Part shown: one piece after another, positions 1-12,051 of the stretch | Layout: each line of letters opens with the position of its first letter | Position numbering within the stretch: the stretch's first letter is position 1 | DNA from: Spirodela intermedia | Taxonomy: Eukaryota > Streptophyta > Magnoliopsida > Alismatales > Araceae | Assembly (NCBI GenBank): GCA_902729315.2 | Contig: LR746273.1 | Span: 1,803,001 to 1,867,000, forward strand | Direction of reading: 5' to 3' | DNA length: 64,000 nt | Position numbers and translations under genes: made by a program | The notes under the pieces: generated by a model | Told to the model about the DNA's origin: nothing | Seen by the model: the letters and a program-made list of their open reading frames with translations, nothing else | Database searches by the model: none

Positions 1-2270
1 CGCGCTCCGGTGAACCGATACGGATCTCGGCGGAAGTTGACTCGCCGCGAAGCGCTCGCCACGGACGGTGGAGTGCCGCCGGAGGGCCGCACAAGTGGCA
101 GAAGAGTCGTCCGATGTACGGCATCAGGTGGAGACAGAGGACTCCGGTTTCGGCAGGCCAGATGAGACCACCGACGCGTCCCACCAAGGGATGTGATCGG
201 AGGAGGAGGACAGCACAAGAGGAGGGCCACAGTTGGAATTGTAATGGCGTGGCTGCTCCGTTTGCGGCCACCGACCGTTGACCTGTGACGGCGACCGCGG
301 GAGAAGACCTGATCAACGCCACCAAGGCCTCTCCTTTTCCATTACCATTACCACTCTTCAATGCCCACCATCTGGAGGCTCACAATAACAAATGATTCGG
401 CGCCGCGTGAGCTCTCCCTGCCCCCATCCTATTTTTTTTTATAGTGAAATAATCAGGAAATATATTGAGATAAGTCAACGTGCCGGAAATTAACCTTCTT
501 TAAGGCATCATCTGCGCCACCCTCCTTATATTAATTGAGAGGGATTTTGGAGCCGACACAAGGGGGGGGACGGGAGGGCGCGGTTAAAGATTTCGTGGGG
601 TCTTGCTGAGATTTCAACCGGGCACCAGCCTACCCCCAACGTATTATGCATCCCTCGTTGAAAGCTCTCTCCTCTCCAAAGGTCTGGTCTTCTTTCCCCT
701 ATGATCCGCACGAGATCGAGCACAAGTCAACGGAAGCTTGGGGGAGCGGGAGTCAAGCTTATCGCAGTGACGATCACCACCCAAGAACCCCGGAGATCAT
801 CGTTCCGGAGGGGACCGAAGCCGCCGGAAGTTTGAATCCTAATCGGCTGGTAATTTCACGCAATTTTCCGGTGCGACGGCGCCGGAATAAAGGCGGCGGG
901 AGACGCCATTGAATGAGGCCCACTTGCTGCTGCGTTCCTCGTGCCCACTCAGACCACCGTATTCTGACGAGGATCGATTCTTTAGCGTTCCGCCTACCTC
1001 CAACAGATGCATATCACGTACTGTGAGCAAAAGCCAAAGATGCCGATTTGCTCCTGGCGGCCTCCTCGCTCCCGTTTCACCCCGGTGAAGTGGATGGAGG
1101 CTTCCAGGGGGAGGAGTCCTTTCAGTCGTGTCACATTGGCGGTGGAGAGACCGAGGCTGGCAGGTACGGCCAGGATTCTCCGTCACGAAATAAGGAGATC
1201 ACTGCATTTAATACCATTTCGGGAAGCCGTAGATCCTCAACGTGACAATATGAGCATCATCTTTTTATTAACTTGTGAGAAGTGCGGACAGAAACTAATC
1301 TAATAACCTTTTCCCTCTACAGCGGTTCAATGAATGGATCCTCCCCGCTTCCCGATATGATTCCCCGATGGCTATGGCGACCGCCGGTGGAGGCTCTGGC
1401 GACCGAGGCCAAGCTCCGTCCGGGCCGCGGCGGCAATTCATAGCTCGTTTATGTCACGTGGAGAAATAGAACATGGAGGGTCTCTATTCCGCAAAAAGCA
1501 GAGAAAAAGACCTGCCGGGAACAGACGCGGCTGATTCGACGTCTGTGGACGAGCGCCGCCGCGGTCTTGTCGTGGGCTGCTCTGCTCGCCAGGGAGGATG
1601 GGCTGACGGGGGCCCGCGGACTTTTTACGGAGAGGAACTGCTGGGCTCGGCCCGCCCGGCGCGGGGGGGATTTATTCCCCTGGAATAATTCGGAACGTCC
1701 GGCGATCTGCCGCAGTCCCTTTCCCCGGCGGGCCGTCGGGGAAACCCTTGAGATTTTTTGGCGGAAAAGTGGGCTTTTCTGGCAAAGAATATTGGATAAG
1801 ATCTCATGAAATATGTCAGACTTATCTGGTCTTGACTCAGGTGTGCTTTACCAGAGCCACCCAAGCGCTGAAGAAAGCCTGGATTTTTGGGCGGTCGGAA
1901 CCGCCCCTCGCTCACTGGAGAGAGAGAGAGAACTCCGCTCTTCTTGCTCGGTCTATCTCCCTCCGTTGACGCTCCTCGCAGGCGCAACATCGTCTCGCTC
2001 GAGGAGGCTACTGAGTGGGGTTGCGGAGGGCCTGACCGATCCCGGCAATCGTCCATTGTCTTAATTCGAAAGAAACTACTATGATGTTTCATACCGATAG
2101 CCCGAGTGGGGCGCCTCGTATAAATCTTCTTACAGCTCCCTGTGGGAACACACCGTCCAGGCGAGCATTGTTCGTAGCTGTCGGGACGCACCGCCGACCA
2201 TGCGATGTTCCCCTTTTTTGTCCCGGGCGATTATTGAGACGCCCATAAACCAAACGTCAGTTCTTTCACA
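1..2270. other. GC-rich stretch without a recognisable gene
   Basis: Several GC-rich reading frames are open here, but none resembles a family I know and none shows a convincing exon structure. The best candidate is a - strand frame open from about 312 down to a TGA at 124-126. It is rich in Ser and Pro and could be the last exon of a gene lying beyond the left edge, with a possible AG acceptor near 280, but this is weak. The frame on 1625-2191 (-) looks like chance, because its composition drifts along its length and it has no domain. A TATAAAT at 2119-2125 lies almost 500 bp before the next gene start and is probably not its TATA box. Confidence 0.4.
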
Positions 2271-2271
2271 C

Positions 2272-2356
2272 CTCTCTCTCTCTACCACTTTCAATGGGCC
2301 GTCACAGTCCGGGTGTGGGACTGTCTGCGTGCAGTCTCTCTCTCTCTCCCTCTCTC
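2272..2356 (+). repeat. Pyrimidine (CT) tracts upstream of the DMR6-like gene
   Basis: Two short CT-repeat tracts (2272-2283 and 2334-2356) flank non-repetitive sequence about 250-330 bp before the start codon. Pyrimidine patches are common in plant core promoters and 5' leaders. Here this is position-based inference only. Confidence 0.5.
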
Positions 2357-2376
2357 AGCTCGATAGTATGGGTGGA

Positions 2377-2411
2377 TGACGTCGTCGAACTGACGACGCT
2401 GGATGGCGTCA
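2377..2411 (+). promoter_or_regulatory. Cluster of three TGACG (as-1-like) motifs
   Basis: TGACG occurs at 2377-2381 (as TGACGTC) and 2391-2395 on the + strand, and again at 2407-2411 on the - strand (CGTCA). That is three cores in 35 bp, ending 191 bp before the start codon of the DMR6-like gene. TGACG is the binding core of TGA-type bZIP factors that mediate salicylic-acid responses. Spacing differs from the classical as-1 element, so function is inferred. Confidence 0.45.
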
Positions 2412-2602
2412 CTGGGTGTAAGCAGCATCTCGGAGGGGCCTCCCGGTCAGAAGAGTTCATTTAAGCGCTGAGATTACCGGGTGGAGAGAAGACTTGGGAT
2501 CTGCGTCAACCGTCCGTCTCCAACTAGACCGAGCCCATCTCCCTCTCGGAATAGAGACTTCCCCTCCCTTCGCCGCCTCATCCCCCACCCCGCCGGCGCA
2601 GC

Positions 2603-4514
2603 ATGGCAGACCAGCTCCTCTCCACGGCGCGATACGAGACCCTCCCTCTGAGCTACGTCCGCCCGGAGCAGCAACGACCAAGGCTCCACGAGGTCGTCGG
2701 TGACGACAACATCCCGCTGATCGACCTCGGGGGCGGCGACCGCGCCCGCATCATCCGCGAGACCGCCGAGGCCTGCCGCACTTACGGCTTCTTCCAGGTC
2801 CCCTCTCGATCCCTCCACCCCCTCTGATTTCCGGCCGAGATTTCGTCGGAGCCTCATCCCTCGCGTCCCTCCACCAGGTCCTCAACCACGGAATCTCCAC
2901 CGATTCGATGCAGCGGATGATGGCAATCGCCCGCGAGTTCTTCCGGCTGCCGGCGGAGGAGAAGGCCGCCCACTACTCCGACGACCCCTCCAAGAAGATG
3001 AGGCTCTCCACCAGCTTCAACGTGAAGAAGGAGACGGTCCGTAACTGGAGAGACTACCTCCGCCTCCACTGCTACCCTCTTGAGGACTTCGTCCCCGACT
3101 GGCCCTCCAATCCCCCTCTATTCAAGTAAGTGAGCTTCCCCCTTCCGCAGCAACCCTCCCGACGCATCGCTCCCTCCCAAGATAAATATCATGCTTCCTC
3201 TAATGCCTCAATGACATCCCTTCCACCCCCCCTGGTTGAATCATACGGTTTCCAGCACCTGGAGTAGTAATTTATGAAGGGGCGGCAAGACTGTCGGGGT
3301 GAACCTGGCGGTTGACCTCAATCGGCGTTGACTTAATTTCCAAGTCCGCTAGGCGCTTAGCTTAACCTCGGTTGAGAATGATATAATTTAGAAATTATTT
3401 TAAAAATGCATGATCACTCTGACGAATCGGGGCCGTTCAGTCCCTCTGCTTTGGACTCCGGGCTATTAACGGCCACGTGTTTTCGTTAATCAAGAGAGAC
3501 ATCGGGTTAGGGGCTAATCAACAGTTCCCCAGTACCGGAAGTTAATAATAAGACGTTAGCAGACAAGAGGGTAACTTGTCGAAGTAGCACGTTAGGGACA
3601 GGCTGGTCTGAGGGAGGGGGCCAATCAATTGACCAGCTGTGTTCTTCCCCTCTATTTCTTTGACTTCATATTTTTGCCAATTGGGAATAGTTTTTTGTAC
3701 ATGCAATAGGTACATGCAATAAAAAATATCGGTACAGGCTGATTTGACGTTATCTGAAGGACGGGATTGCTTTGGTTTTTTATTTTCCTGTTCTCTGTTT
3801 CTCTGTTTTGCTCTGTTCGACGCTCTCTCTCGCTCTCCTCCGCTCTGGACAGGGACGTCGTTAGCGGATACTGCAGGGAGGTGCGGCGGCTGGGGTTCAG
3901 GCTGATGGGTATCATCTCGGAGAGCCTGGGGTTGGAGAAGGACTACATAGTGAAGGTGCTGGGCGAGCAGGAGCAGCACATGGCCATCAACTACTACCCG
4001 GCCTGCCCGGCGCCTGATCTGACCTACGGCCTGCCGGCGCACACCGACCCCAACGCGCTCACCATCCTCCTGCAGGACCCGCAGGTGGCGGGCCTCCAGG
4101 TCCTCAAGGGCGGGCGGTGGATCAAGGTGGATCCCCACGCCTGCGCCCTCGTCGTCAACATCGGCGACCAGCTGCAGGTGAGCTCCCGTTGATCGCTGCT
4201 GCAGCAGGAGAGGGACTAGTTGGAGAGGGATGCATGGGGGGTGTTGAGGTTCTCTCATTCTGTGTTCGCAGGCGCTGAGCAACGGGCAGTATAAGAGCGT
4301 CTGGCACCGGGCGGTGGTGAACCAGGAGAAGGAGAGGATGTCGGTGGCTTCCTTCCTCGCGCCCTGCAACACGGCTCTGATCAGCGCGCCGGAGAAGCTC
4401 ACCAGCGGCGGCACGCCAGCCGTCTACCGGGGCTTCACCTACGCCGAGTACTATCAGAAGTTCTGGAGCCGGAATCTGGACCAGGAGCACTGCCTGGAGC
4501 TCTTCAAGTGTTAG
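2603..4514 (+). CDS. DMR6: DMR6-like 2-oxoglutarate/Fe(II)-dependent oxygenase (salicylate hydroxylase type)
   Basis: Complete four-exon gene: 2603-2797, 2878-3125, 3853-4177 and 4272-4514. All introns are GT-AG (80, 727 and 94 bp). The product is 336 aa, the normal family length. The C-terminal double-stranded beta-helix domain holds iron ligands H211 and D213 (in PAHTDPNALT) and H268, with the R278-x-S280 pair that binds 2-oxoglutarate. The motifs NYYPACP, YKSVWHRAV and YAEYYQKFWSRNLDQEHCLE match the DMR6/S5H clade closely. Family members hydroxylate salicylic acid, lowering active hormone and thus immunity, and related enzymes act as flavone synthases; the protein is soluble. The ATG at 2603 begins a typical family N-terminus. 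The enzyme looks intact. Which aromatic substrate it prefers cannot be told from sequence. TGACG motifs upstream would fit salicylate induction. Confidence 0.92.
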
Positions 4515-4694
4515 CCACCCACCCAAGACGCCATGAAGCAATTTCTGTCTTCTTTTTCTTCGACGAAGCGCCGTCCCTCTCCACCACGAAGGGGTTATGA
4601 CGGCGGCGGGGGCAGTGCCCTCCGCCGAACACCGGAGGATTACCATAAGAAAACTCTTTCGACGAATACCGGTCTGAGATCACCAATTATGACG

Positions 4695-4700
4695 AATAAA
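4695..4700 (+). terminator. Putative polyadenylation signal of the DMR6-like gene
   Basis: AATAAA lies 181 bp after the TAG stop at 4512-4514, in AT-richer sequence. This is a plausible plant near-upstream element. Confidence 0.5.
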
Positions 4701-7139
4701 ATACTCAGGCAGGCCAAGACTGTGCTACGGGTTTTGGTCTGGTGTCTCGCTTCCCTCCATCCCACCATAAAACCTCGTCAGCAGCCCATGATGGCCTCCT
4801 TCCCAAGACAAGGTGGTCCATGTAGTGGCTGGGTGGTCTACGTAGTTGGTCTGTGACCCCGTACCAACTTGGCGTTCAGAGACAAATCTTTCCTTGCGTT
4901 GGCCAAATGGCACATGTTGTTTCTGCGAAATTCCTTTTTTTTTCACAAACGGGTGTGGTCGGCGGTGGCTAGGGCACGCATATGAGTTTCTACAGAAGGA
5001 CACAACGTACAGAAATAAATGTCGCCTACTGAGGTTTAAGCTATTTATGACACTAAGATATCGGTTATACGTCAGGTGGTCCTATTTTTTATTGATTTCG
5101 GTTAAAATAATTAGTGCTAAAGAAATATTACTCAAAATTTTAAGTAATAACATTTATATGAATTCAACCCTAGAGAATATATTTTTCCAATAGCATACTA
5201 TTGAGGACAAAACTATAAAAATCTCAAGAAGAAAATGGCTACTTCAGGTTTTTGACAAAAGAGAAATAAGCTCACATGGCCTGATATCTAACTTGGCTAA
5301 ATTAGGGTTTTGATAAGGCATTAGCAAGAACTAATTCTTCATGTCAAGTGCCAATTAACCACGTGGCAACCTCTCTCTCTCTCAAGCTAGAGAGAAGGAT
5401 TTGGGCTTAAGATTTTCTAACTTTCAATAAGTATTAAGATTTTCAATAGACAGAAATAATTTTTTAAAATAAAATTATGGTAATGTATATAAATATCGAC
5501 TCTCTAGAAATTTTCTAGTTGTAGACATATCTCAATTATAAATAACATATTTATAATTATGCAAATATCTATTTTTAGATTAATATACAAAAATATTATT
5601 TCACACGTCAAAAATCCATAAAAAGTAAAGAGGTAATAATAGAGATAATAATAGGCCAATAACTTGTTATGATAGGACCCATATTTTTCTTAATAAATTT
5701 ATTATTCTAAAGGTTCAGCTTTTTCTATTATGCAATGGTGTTTCTGATAAGAGGGTAGTCATATCATTGTTTTTATTAAGGATACATGTTAATTTTGTAG
5801 ACTTTGGGGGAGAAGGGAAGATGTGGAAAAAGGGCAAAGCCTAATAGAATCACTCTTAGAGGTAGTCAAGCATCTAGTATTCTTATTTGAACTAAGGTAC
5901 ATGCATTGGATAATGAGTTCATGTAGCTATAGTTCATCAAATCGTGGAACTTGTGATGAGTTAGAGTTTCTACTTATATTGTTTGTCCTTAATTTTCTCA
6001 ATCAAAAATATTATTTTAATTTGATTTGCAAAATACTTGTAGATAGCAACGAGTCAAGTCATCTCCTCAGAGAATTTAGGGCTTACTATTTAATCATTCT
6101 AATGAAGGATAGAATGAAAAAGAAAACAAGGGGTCATGGATTGAAAAGAGAAAAAAATAAGGAGAACGGTGAATTCAGATCCAATTTCTTAGATCTCGCA
6201 GGCATAAGAATGATAATCAATTGTTCATGACATCTACTCCTAAATTCCTAATTAAAGTCTAATCTAAATTAATGAAACTTTCTTCATCTTGAAACTAACT
6301 TGGTGTTACAACTCCTTCCTTACTTCTGCTAGAAAGAGGCGTTCACTTGAAGCAACAAGAAAGAATTATATATGTTTTGAAGCATATTCTATGATTAGGA
6401 AAATCATAAAAGCATATTCAATGTCTAAAATAATTTGGTTTAATAAGCCACTCAAATGTGTATGAGGAGGTTAATCTCATAAAATTCTACAAAACTTTTG
6501 AAACATTAGTATACCTTGGAACCTATTAAAAATTATATTTATCAATGTGAACAACAGATTAATAATATCATAGAAATGTAAAATTAACTAAGTTAAGGTG
6601 TATTCCAGCACATTATTCATGTTTTATCAACTTGTTATATTGTTCACATACTTTGATAAAATCAACTTGAGAGATGTACCAAGTTTTCTTTGTTTCATTT
6701 TATTTAATACTTTATTTTAATATGATAGGGAGTTGGAAGTTTGTCATGAATTGGTTATGTTTCTTCTCAATCTTTCATATGTATGTGTGTATATATATAT
6801 ATATACTATTTCCTTAGTTATTTTGTAATCAATGAGAACCAACTCACTATTAATGTGCAATATATTTATGTTAATCAAGAAATAATGATAATAAATATTA
6901 CATTAACCAATGTCATGTTTAAGAATAAGTGAATGAAAAACATCAAACAGATTCTAGAATATGTTTCATGAATTCCCACTTTAGTCTACATATTATTCAT
7001 AATAAATTTTTGTTTGATTTAATAAACCATGTTCTAACATGATTGTTCAAGGCATATATCCTTGATAAATATTTTTTAATTGACAATAAAAGGTTGTAAA
7101 ATTAGAATTATATAAAAAATAAAATTTCTCCTAGACTTA
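4701..7139. other. AT-rich intergenic DNA
   Basis: I see no gene, RNA gene or clear transposon ends. Open frames are short and low in complexity. A short TA repeat lies near 6790-6805. Confidence 0.6.
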
Positions 7140-8349
7140 TATGAACTTATGGAGGTGTTGTGGCTGGTAAGGGCTAGAAGATATCAAGCCCAGTATCAAG
7201 GCCCATTGGCATGGGTTAAGAGGGATAGAGAAGGAAAAGGGGATGATAGGGCATGCACAAGGTGGATCCTTTTTGGTGGGAAGAGATGTGGAAAAGGGCT
7301 TTCATTGGTGGCAGCATGATGTTTGTTCTTGATGGCAAGAGGTGGAGCCCAATGGCACCAAATAAAGCATGACAATGGGGAGTGGAGTTTTCCCTTTCAA
7401 CAATTGAGCTCTATCTCTAGGTGACAACGGAGAAGAGTACAATAGTAAAAAGGGGAAGCTTGGGAACTGATTTTATGTCTAAATTGTGTTTCATTTTCTT
7501 TTTTTTGGTGACTAGTTTGACAATGTTGAATATAGGCACAAAGTGGGTAAGATATCTGTTGTGCTCCTCAAATCCACAAGCTCACTAAGGAAGGGGTGCC
7601 AATCATCACAACAAAAGAAGAGAGGAGATAATCAGCCTTCCTAAGTAAGGCAAACCAACCCATAGTAAATTCAGAGGCAAATGTGGAGAATTTAGATAGA
7701 ATATGATGTAAGAAATTGATTGCATGGTAACTTCTAAATTCCACATCATTATAATTTACTACAGAAGAAGGGAACAAGGGGAAGAAGTTTGGAGGTTGAC
7801 CCCTTTTGAATGTTATCATCTACTCTATCTATTATGTTAGTTATGTTGTTAGGAGTCTTGGCTTGATCCATTCTAAATGGGCTTTCACCTTTGGGCATGA
7901 CATGTGATTTTTTTGGGTCAACCCTCACCCTATGCCACATGCCAATTCTCTCAAGATGTTGTCCAAAGAGCTCCAATAGTAGTGTAAAGTGGTGATCAAG
8001 CTCTTCTAAATCGACCATACTTCTAAGGGCCAAAATGCAATCTCAAAGCTCTAGTATGACTACCTCCACTGATAGTTTTTCCTCATCTCAGTAATATCAC
8101 AAAGCTACCATCAATTAGGAACATCAATCATGACATTTATCTGGAACCTAACTCTAATGTAATCAAAGTACGACCCTTTTAGTATCCACAAGTTTAACAA
8201 GTTTAAATCAAGAAGCTTGTCTACAACATGTGCAACACTAGCATCATCTATATTACTAGTGAGAAAAAAAAATGGATTATCGTATTTTGTGTTGACCATA
8301 TTGTTTCTACATCATTTAAGATTGTTTCTTGATTCTAGTCATGGAGGAA
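7140..8349. other. Unassigned sequence next to a decayed Ty3 element
   Basis: Base composition changes near 7140. Short frames are open on the - strand (7568-7819, 7749-8033, 8111-8299), but I do not recognise their products. Because a Ty3 polymerase fragment follows at once on the + strand, this may be more of the same decayed element, but no gag or protease motif is visible. Confidence 0.3.
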
Positions 8350-9215
8350 TTGCTTGATGAACTTTATGACATAGTGATTTTTTAAAAAATTAACTTGAAA
8401 TCAAGATACCTCTAAATCTACATCAATGAGGAGGACATTCTAAAATTAGTTTTTCAAAATCATGAAAGGCACTATATATTTCTCATAATGTCCTTTGGCC
8501 TGTGTAATGCTCCAACAACATTCCAAATATTGACGAATATGATCTTTCGTGAGTTGTTTTTGAAATTCATCTTCATTTTATTTGACGATATCTTGATTTT
8601 CAGTTTTGAGAAAGAAGAGCATTGACAATACTTGACTTAGACTTTTTCTCTACTTTGTGATCATCAATTATATATTAATATTAAGAAATGTGCATTTAGT
8701 TAGAAAAAAAATCAAGTATTTAGGTCATTGGCTTTACTTGCAATGTAGAGATTGACCAAGGAAATATTGAAGCAGTCTTCAATTGGCCCCCACCCTAGAC
8801 TTGGAAGCAACTCTAGGGATTCCTACATCTTAACAATTATTATCATCTTTTTATTAAGAATTATGGGGCAATGACATAACCCCTCTTTTAGCAGTTTAAG
8901 AAATATTCTTTTTGGTGGGAAACAATTGTAGATATGATATTTATTTGTCTCAAGCAAGTATTAACAATTGCTCTAATTCTTGTCTTATCAGATTTCGCAA
9001 ATTCATCTAAGCTGTAAGCTAATGCATCAATTATAGGCAAAGGGGCAATGCTCATATAGTATTAACAACTCATTATGTTCTTTGGACAAGTATTATCAAC
9101 CTTAGGCTAATTGAAATTAATATAAAAATGTGAATTAGTGGTTGTGTCTCTTGTAGTACTAAAGTGGAGACACTATCTCTTCAAACAAAATTTATAATGT
9201 ACATTATTAGTGAAG
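8350..9215 (+). mobile_element. Decayed Ty3/gypsy reverse transcriptase-RNase H fragment
   Basis: Translating the + strand with frame changes gives recognisable Ty3 pieces in order: a fingers/palm segment with FGLCNAPTTFQ and FDDILIFS (about 8490-8605), a connection region with EAVFNWPPP and FIKNYG (about 8760-8870), a LVLSDF segment near 8980, and an RNase H piece ending in LKWRHYLFKQ near 9190. Many stops and frameshifts make it non-functional. It ends where the LTR1-A repeat starts, so that LTR probably inserted into the RNase H region. Confidence 0.75.
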
Positions 9216-9830
9216 TGATAAGTTTTTATTATCATGAGTTATAATTAATAAATAATATATTTTTAGCCTTAATTCATGATGAATAGACTTATATTTGTAA
9301 ATTATGAAAAGTGATTTTTATTTAGTTAATGTGAATTTTTGACTAATTATTTGATTTCATGTGAACTTATATAATTTTTATAATCTTATTTTTGAGATAA
9401 ATGAAGAAAAAGAAAAGAAACTAAAAAGATAGAAAAAGGAGGGGGACCTACTGGCCAGCTGAGCTTACAAGTAGGTCGGAAGCATAGTCGAGGTAGAGCC
9501 ACAAGTAAGGGCATGAGTGGCTATGACTTGATGAAGGCATGTGTGTGTCACTCTCCTTCCATGTCACTAGTGGCTAATTAGGCATGGGGCAAAGAATGAT
9601 TGTACATATACAAGAAAGAGACTCATTGATTTCAAAATCTCATATTACTATATATTCGTCTCAACATTTGACATATAATCGATGTACGGCTAAATTGACA
9701 CTCACACCTTCCCTAGAATATTTTTGATGATTTTAATATCTAAATAACCCTTTATTTATAACAATGATATATTATGATGATGTGAGTTTGAATCCTACTA
9801 AAATTTAAACTAATATTTTTTATTTAATTA
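9216..9830 (+). repeat. LTR1-family solo/partial LTR, copy A
   Basis: Starts with TGATAAG and follows the same sequence as the copies at 39867, 45682 and 51997 for about 500 bp, including the TAAATAATAT and GGGGGACC segments. It then diverges, with only a short match to the GGTTCAAATCC segment near 9790. It lacks the LTR1 3' end. It carries a small extra segment (about 9720-9780) also present in the - strand copy near 48500-48570. Confidence 0.7.
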
Positions 9831-11119
9831 AATTCTCTCCCACTATTTCTTTAGTCATTTTAGTCAACTATCCATTACAATAAGAATTCAATACGTTACT
9901 TGACTTTCTATAAGCACCATTTTATTTCTAAAGATAATTTTGAATGGTTTTTTTCCTTCAAGAGCACCAATTATATTTCGGCTTCTTTTCAATTTTTTTA
10001 CGATTTTCTACTTCTCCTATTGTATTTGATATCTCAAGTTCCTTCCATCTCAGTTCTAACTCCTTCTCATACCTTTTGATTAACATAATGGTATTCTTCT
10101 TTGAAAGAATACTATTATTATTCTACTTCGAAGTTTTTTAATCAACTCTACATCTATCGCTTTTTGTTTCCACCATGGCAACTTATGTCTCAATTACAAG
10201 ACTTTTGTTCTTATAATGTCTCAATTACGATACTTTTGTTCTTATAATGTCTCAATTACAAGACTTATGTCTCTCGCATCGGTTTTTTTGTAGAAAGCTC
10301 GACCAGTGAGAAAATGTGTTTGGCCCAAGCCAAAAAGAGGTTGATCCACTGCAGGGAACTATGACCAACAGACACAGAGCGTCACCCTTTTTTTTATTTA
10401 ACATATGGAACCATCACTTGCCACTATCTAACTAAGCAAATGCCCAATGGGTTGGAAAGAGGTTGACAGAATTAAACATAACACGATTAATACCAAACAA
10501 TGAAAAAAAGGTGAGTTTGGTGGCTAAAGGAAGGATATATGGAACATGTTAATGTTCACTTTTGAGAATGTTTGTCCCCATCTCTTGGTTTTCACAACGA
10601 GGGTGAATGTTGCCTAAATAATTAACTTTATAGTATGAATTGAACTGCACATCACGACAATTGTTTTACAAGATTTTTTGGCATTGTTGTTTACAAGCAC
10701 TTCAAGTAATATATTGTCAATTGCTCCTTATTCATCTAGGCATTTGAGAACTCTTTTACTATTTTGCTCTTGTATGTTGGTGGTGTAGTTATAGAAAGTA
10801 AGAACAAACATAACGTAACAAATTTGAAAAAGAAAATTTCAATAGTTGTCTAAAGTTCACGAATTTGAGAAAGTTGAAATACTTTTTTGACACTGGAAGT
10901 TGCTTGGTCTTCTAAAGGCAACTCACTTGACTAAAGGCATTATACCATTAAACTTTCATCATATTGTACAAAAAAATGATTGACTAAAGACCTGACTTGT
11001 CTTGTTCTACTATTGACTAAGTCAAGTTTTTACCAATCCAAGGGCATCATCACACTTTGAAGTAGCATACATATTGTGAAGATATGCGTTTAATAGAATA
11101 ACGAGCAGGAAGTTTGTTA
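9831..11119. other. AT-rich intergenic DNA
   Basis: No coding or RNA gene is recognised. The only clear structure is the 31-bp tandem repeat listed separately. Confidence 0.55.
10185..10266 (+). repeat. 31-bp tandem repeat, about 2.6 copies
   Basis: The unit starting ATGTCTCAATTACAAGACTT occurs twice in full and once in part, head to tail, with two substitutions between copies. Confidence 0.85.
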
Positions 11120-11329
11120 CAAATTGGTTTCAAAGAGGAAAAAGAATCCATACCATATTTCAATCACTGAAATGCTCTTCCTTCCATTGGATGCTCCCCA
11201 GGGGGCACGGCCCTTAGTTCCATACGTATCAACATGCATCGACGATATCTTACGTATTCACTCAGTGTTAGTTACACGAACTGAGTTAATTCCATCTTGT
11301 CATCATGTAGCTTATTTGTAGAGTTTCTT

Positions 11330-11770
11330 GACCACGAAATTCATGGGCCAAAAGATTTGCCCGAGAATGGGCTGACATGGGTTCAAGATTCTAATCCACC
11401 CGAAGCCGCTGTACCCGCTGAAGCTTCCGAACGCCCGCGTGCCACTAGCTACAGTCTGACTGGTTGTAGAGGACAACTTTCTGTTCACAAAAAACGAGTG
11501 GCCACCACCAGTTGGAGATGTGGAGAATGATCTCCTATTAGGCCTTATTAGACTCTAATGTGCTCTTCGGCGATTACAAGGTTCCAACTCTACCCTCCGT
11601 GTAGGTTGACGACAGAATAAGAGAAGTCGCTGTAGTATCGGACCGGGCCGCAGCGAAAGGGACCCTTCAGGATCATGGCGCCTGGGATCACCAAGGGGCC
11701 GGGGAAGGGTTGAAGCACCAGGACTGACAGTACTGTGGTGGGGCTATCGTCGGAGAAGTGAATTTTGGGG
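11330..11770 (-). pseudogene. MiAMP1-like antimicrobial peptide pseudogene, copy 1
   Basis: The - strand carries scattered traces of the MiAMP1 fold. A KGP segment lies near 11660, a VVLYNQS segment (family ALYNQ-type motif) near 11490, and an FGW-containing tail near 11385-11400, all in different frames. Nucleotide similarity to copy 3 (21430-21800), including the CAACCAG region, is clear. Stops and frameshifts interrupt it. MiAMP1 proteins are small secreted, disulphide-rich antifungal peptides. This copy cannot make one. Confidence 0.55.
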
Positions 11771-12005
11771 ATGGGGGGATTAGGAGCTTAAAGAAGACTG
11801 GATTGGTTTCTGTTGGTCAGCTGAGAAGACTGAATTTTGCGTTGGGCCCATGGGAGGGGGTAACAACAGGTGGAGGGGAATCGCCAAATCCAAGCCCGGA
11901 AAAGTTCTCGTCGCACTGGGGCTATAGGCACCAGCTCCGACACACCCAAGTCAACTCTCTATGTTCTTGACTGTGAGAGATAGAAATAACGAGGGAGAGC
12001 GAGAG

Positions 12006-12008
<3 letters not shown>

Positions 12009-12049
<41 letters not shown>
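12009..12049 (+). repeat. (GA)n microsatellite, 41 bp
   Basis: Uninterrupted GA dinucleotide run. Confidence 0.98.

Positions 12050-12051
<2 letters not shown>

Noticed and set aside
2119-2125. TATAAAT as TATA box of the DMR6-like gene
   Set aside because: It is 480 bp before the start codon with CT tracts between; the distance makes it unlikely.
1625-2191. 188-codon - strand open frame in GC-rich DNA
   Set aside because: No domain, uneven composition, no exon signals; probably chance in GC-rich sequence.
3542-4646. Long - strand frames opposite the DMR6-like gene
   Set aside because: They are antisense shadows of GC-rich exons. The + strand exons have splice sites and catalytic motifs.
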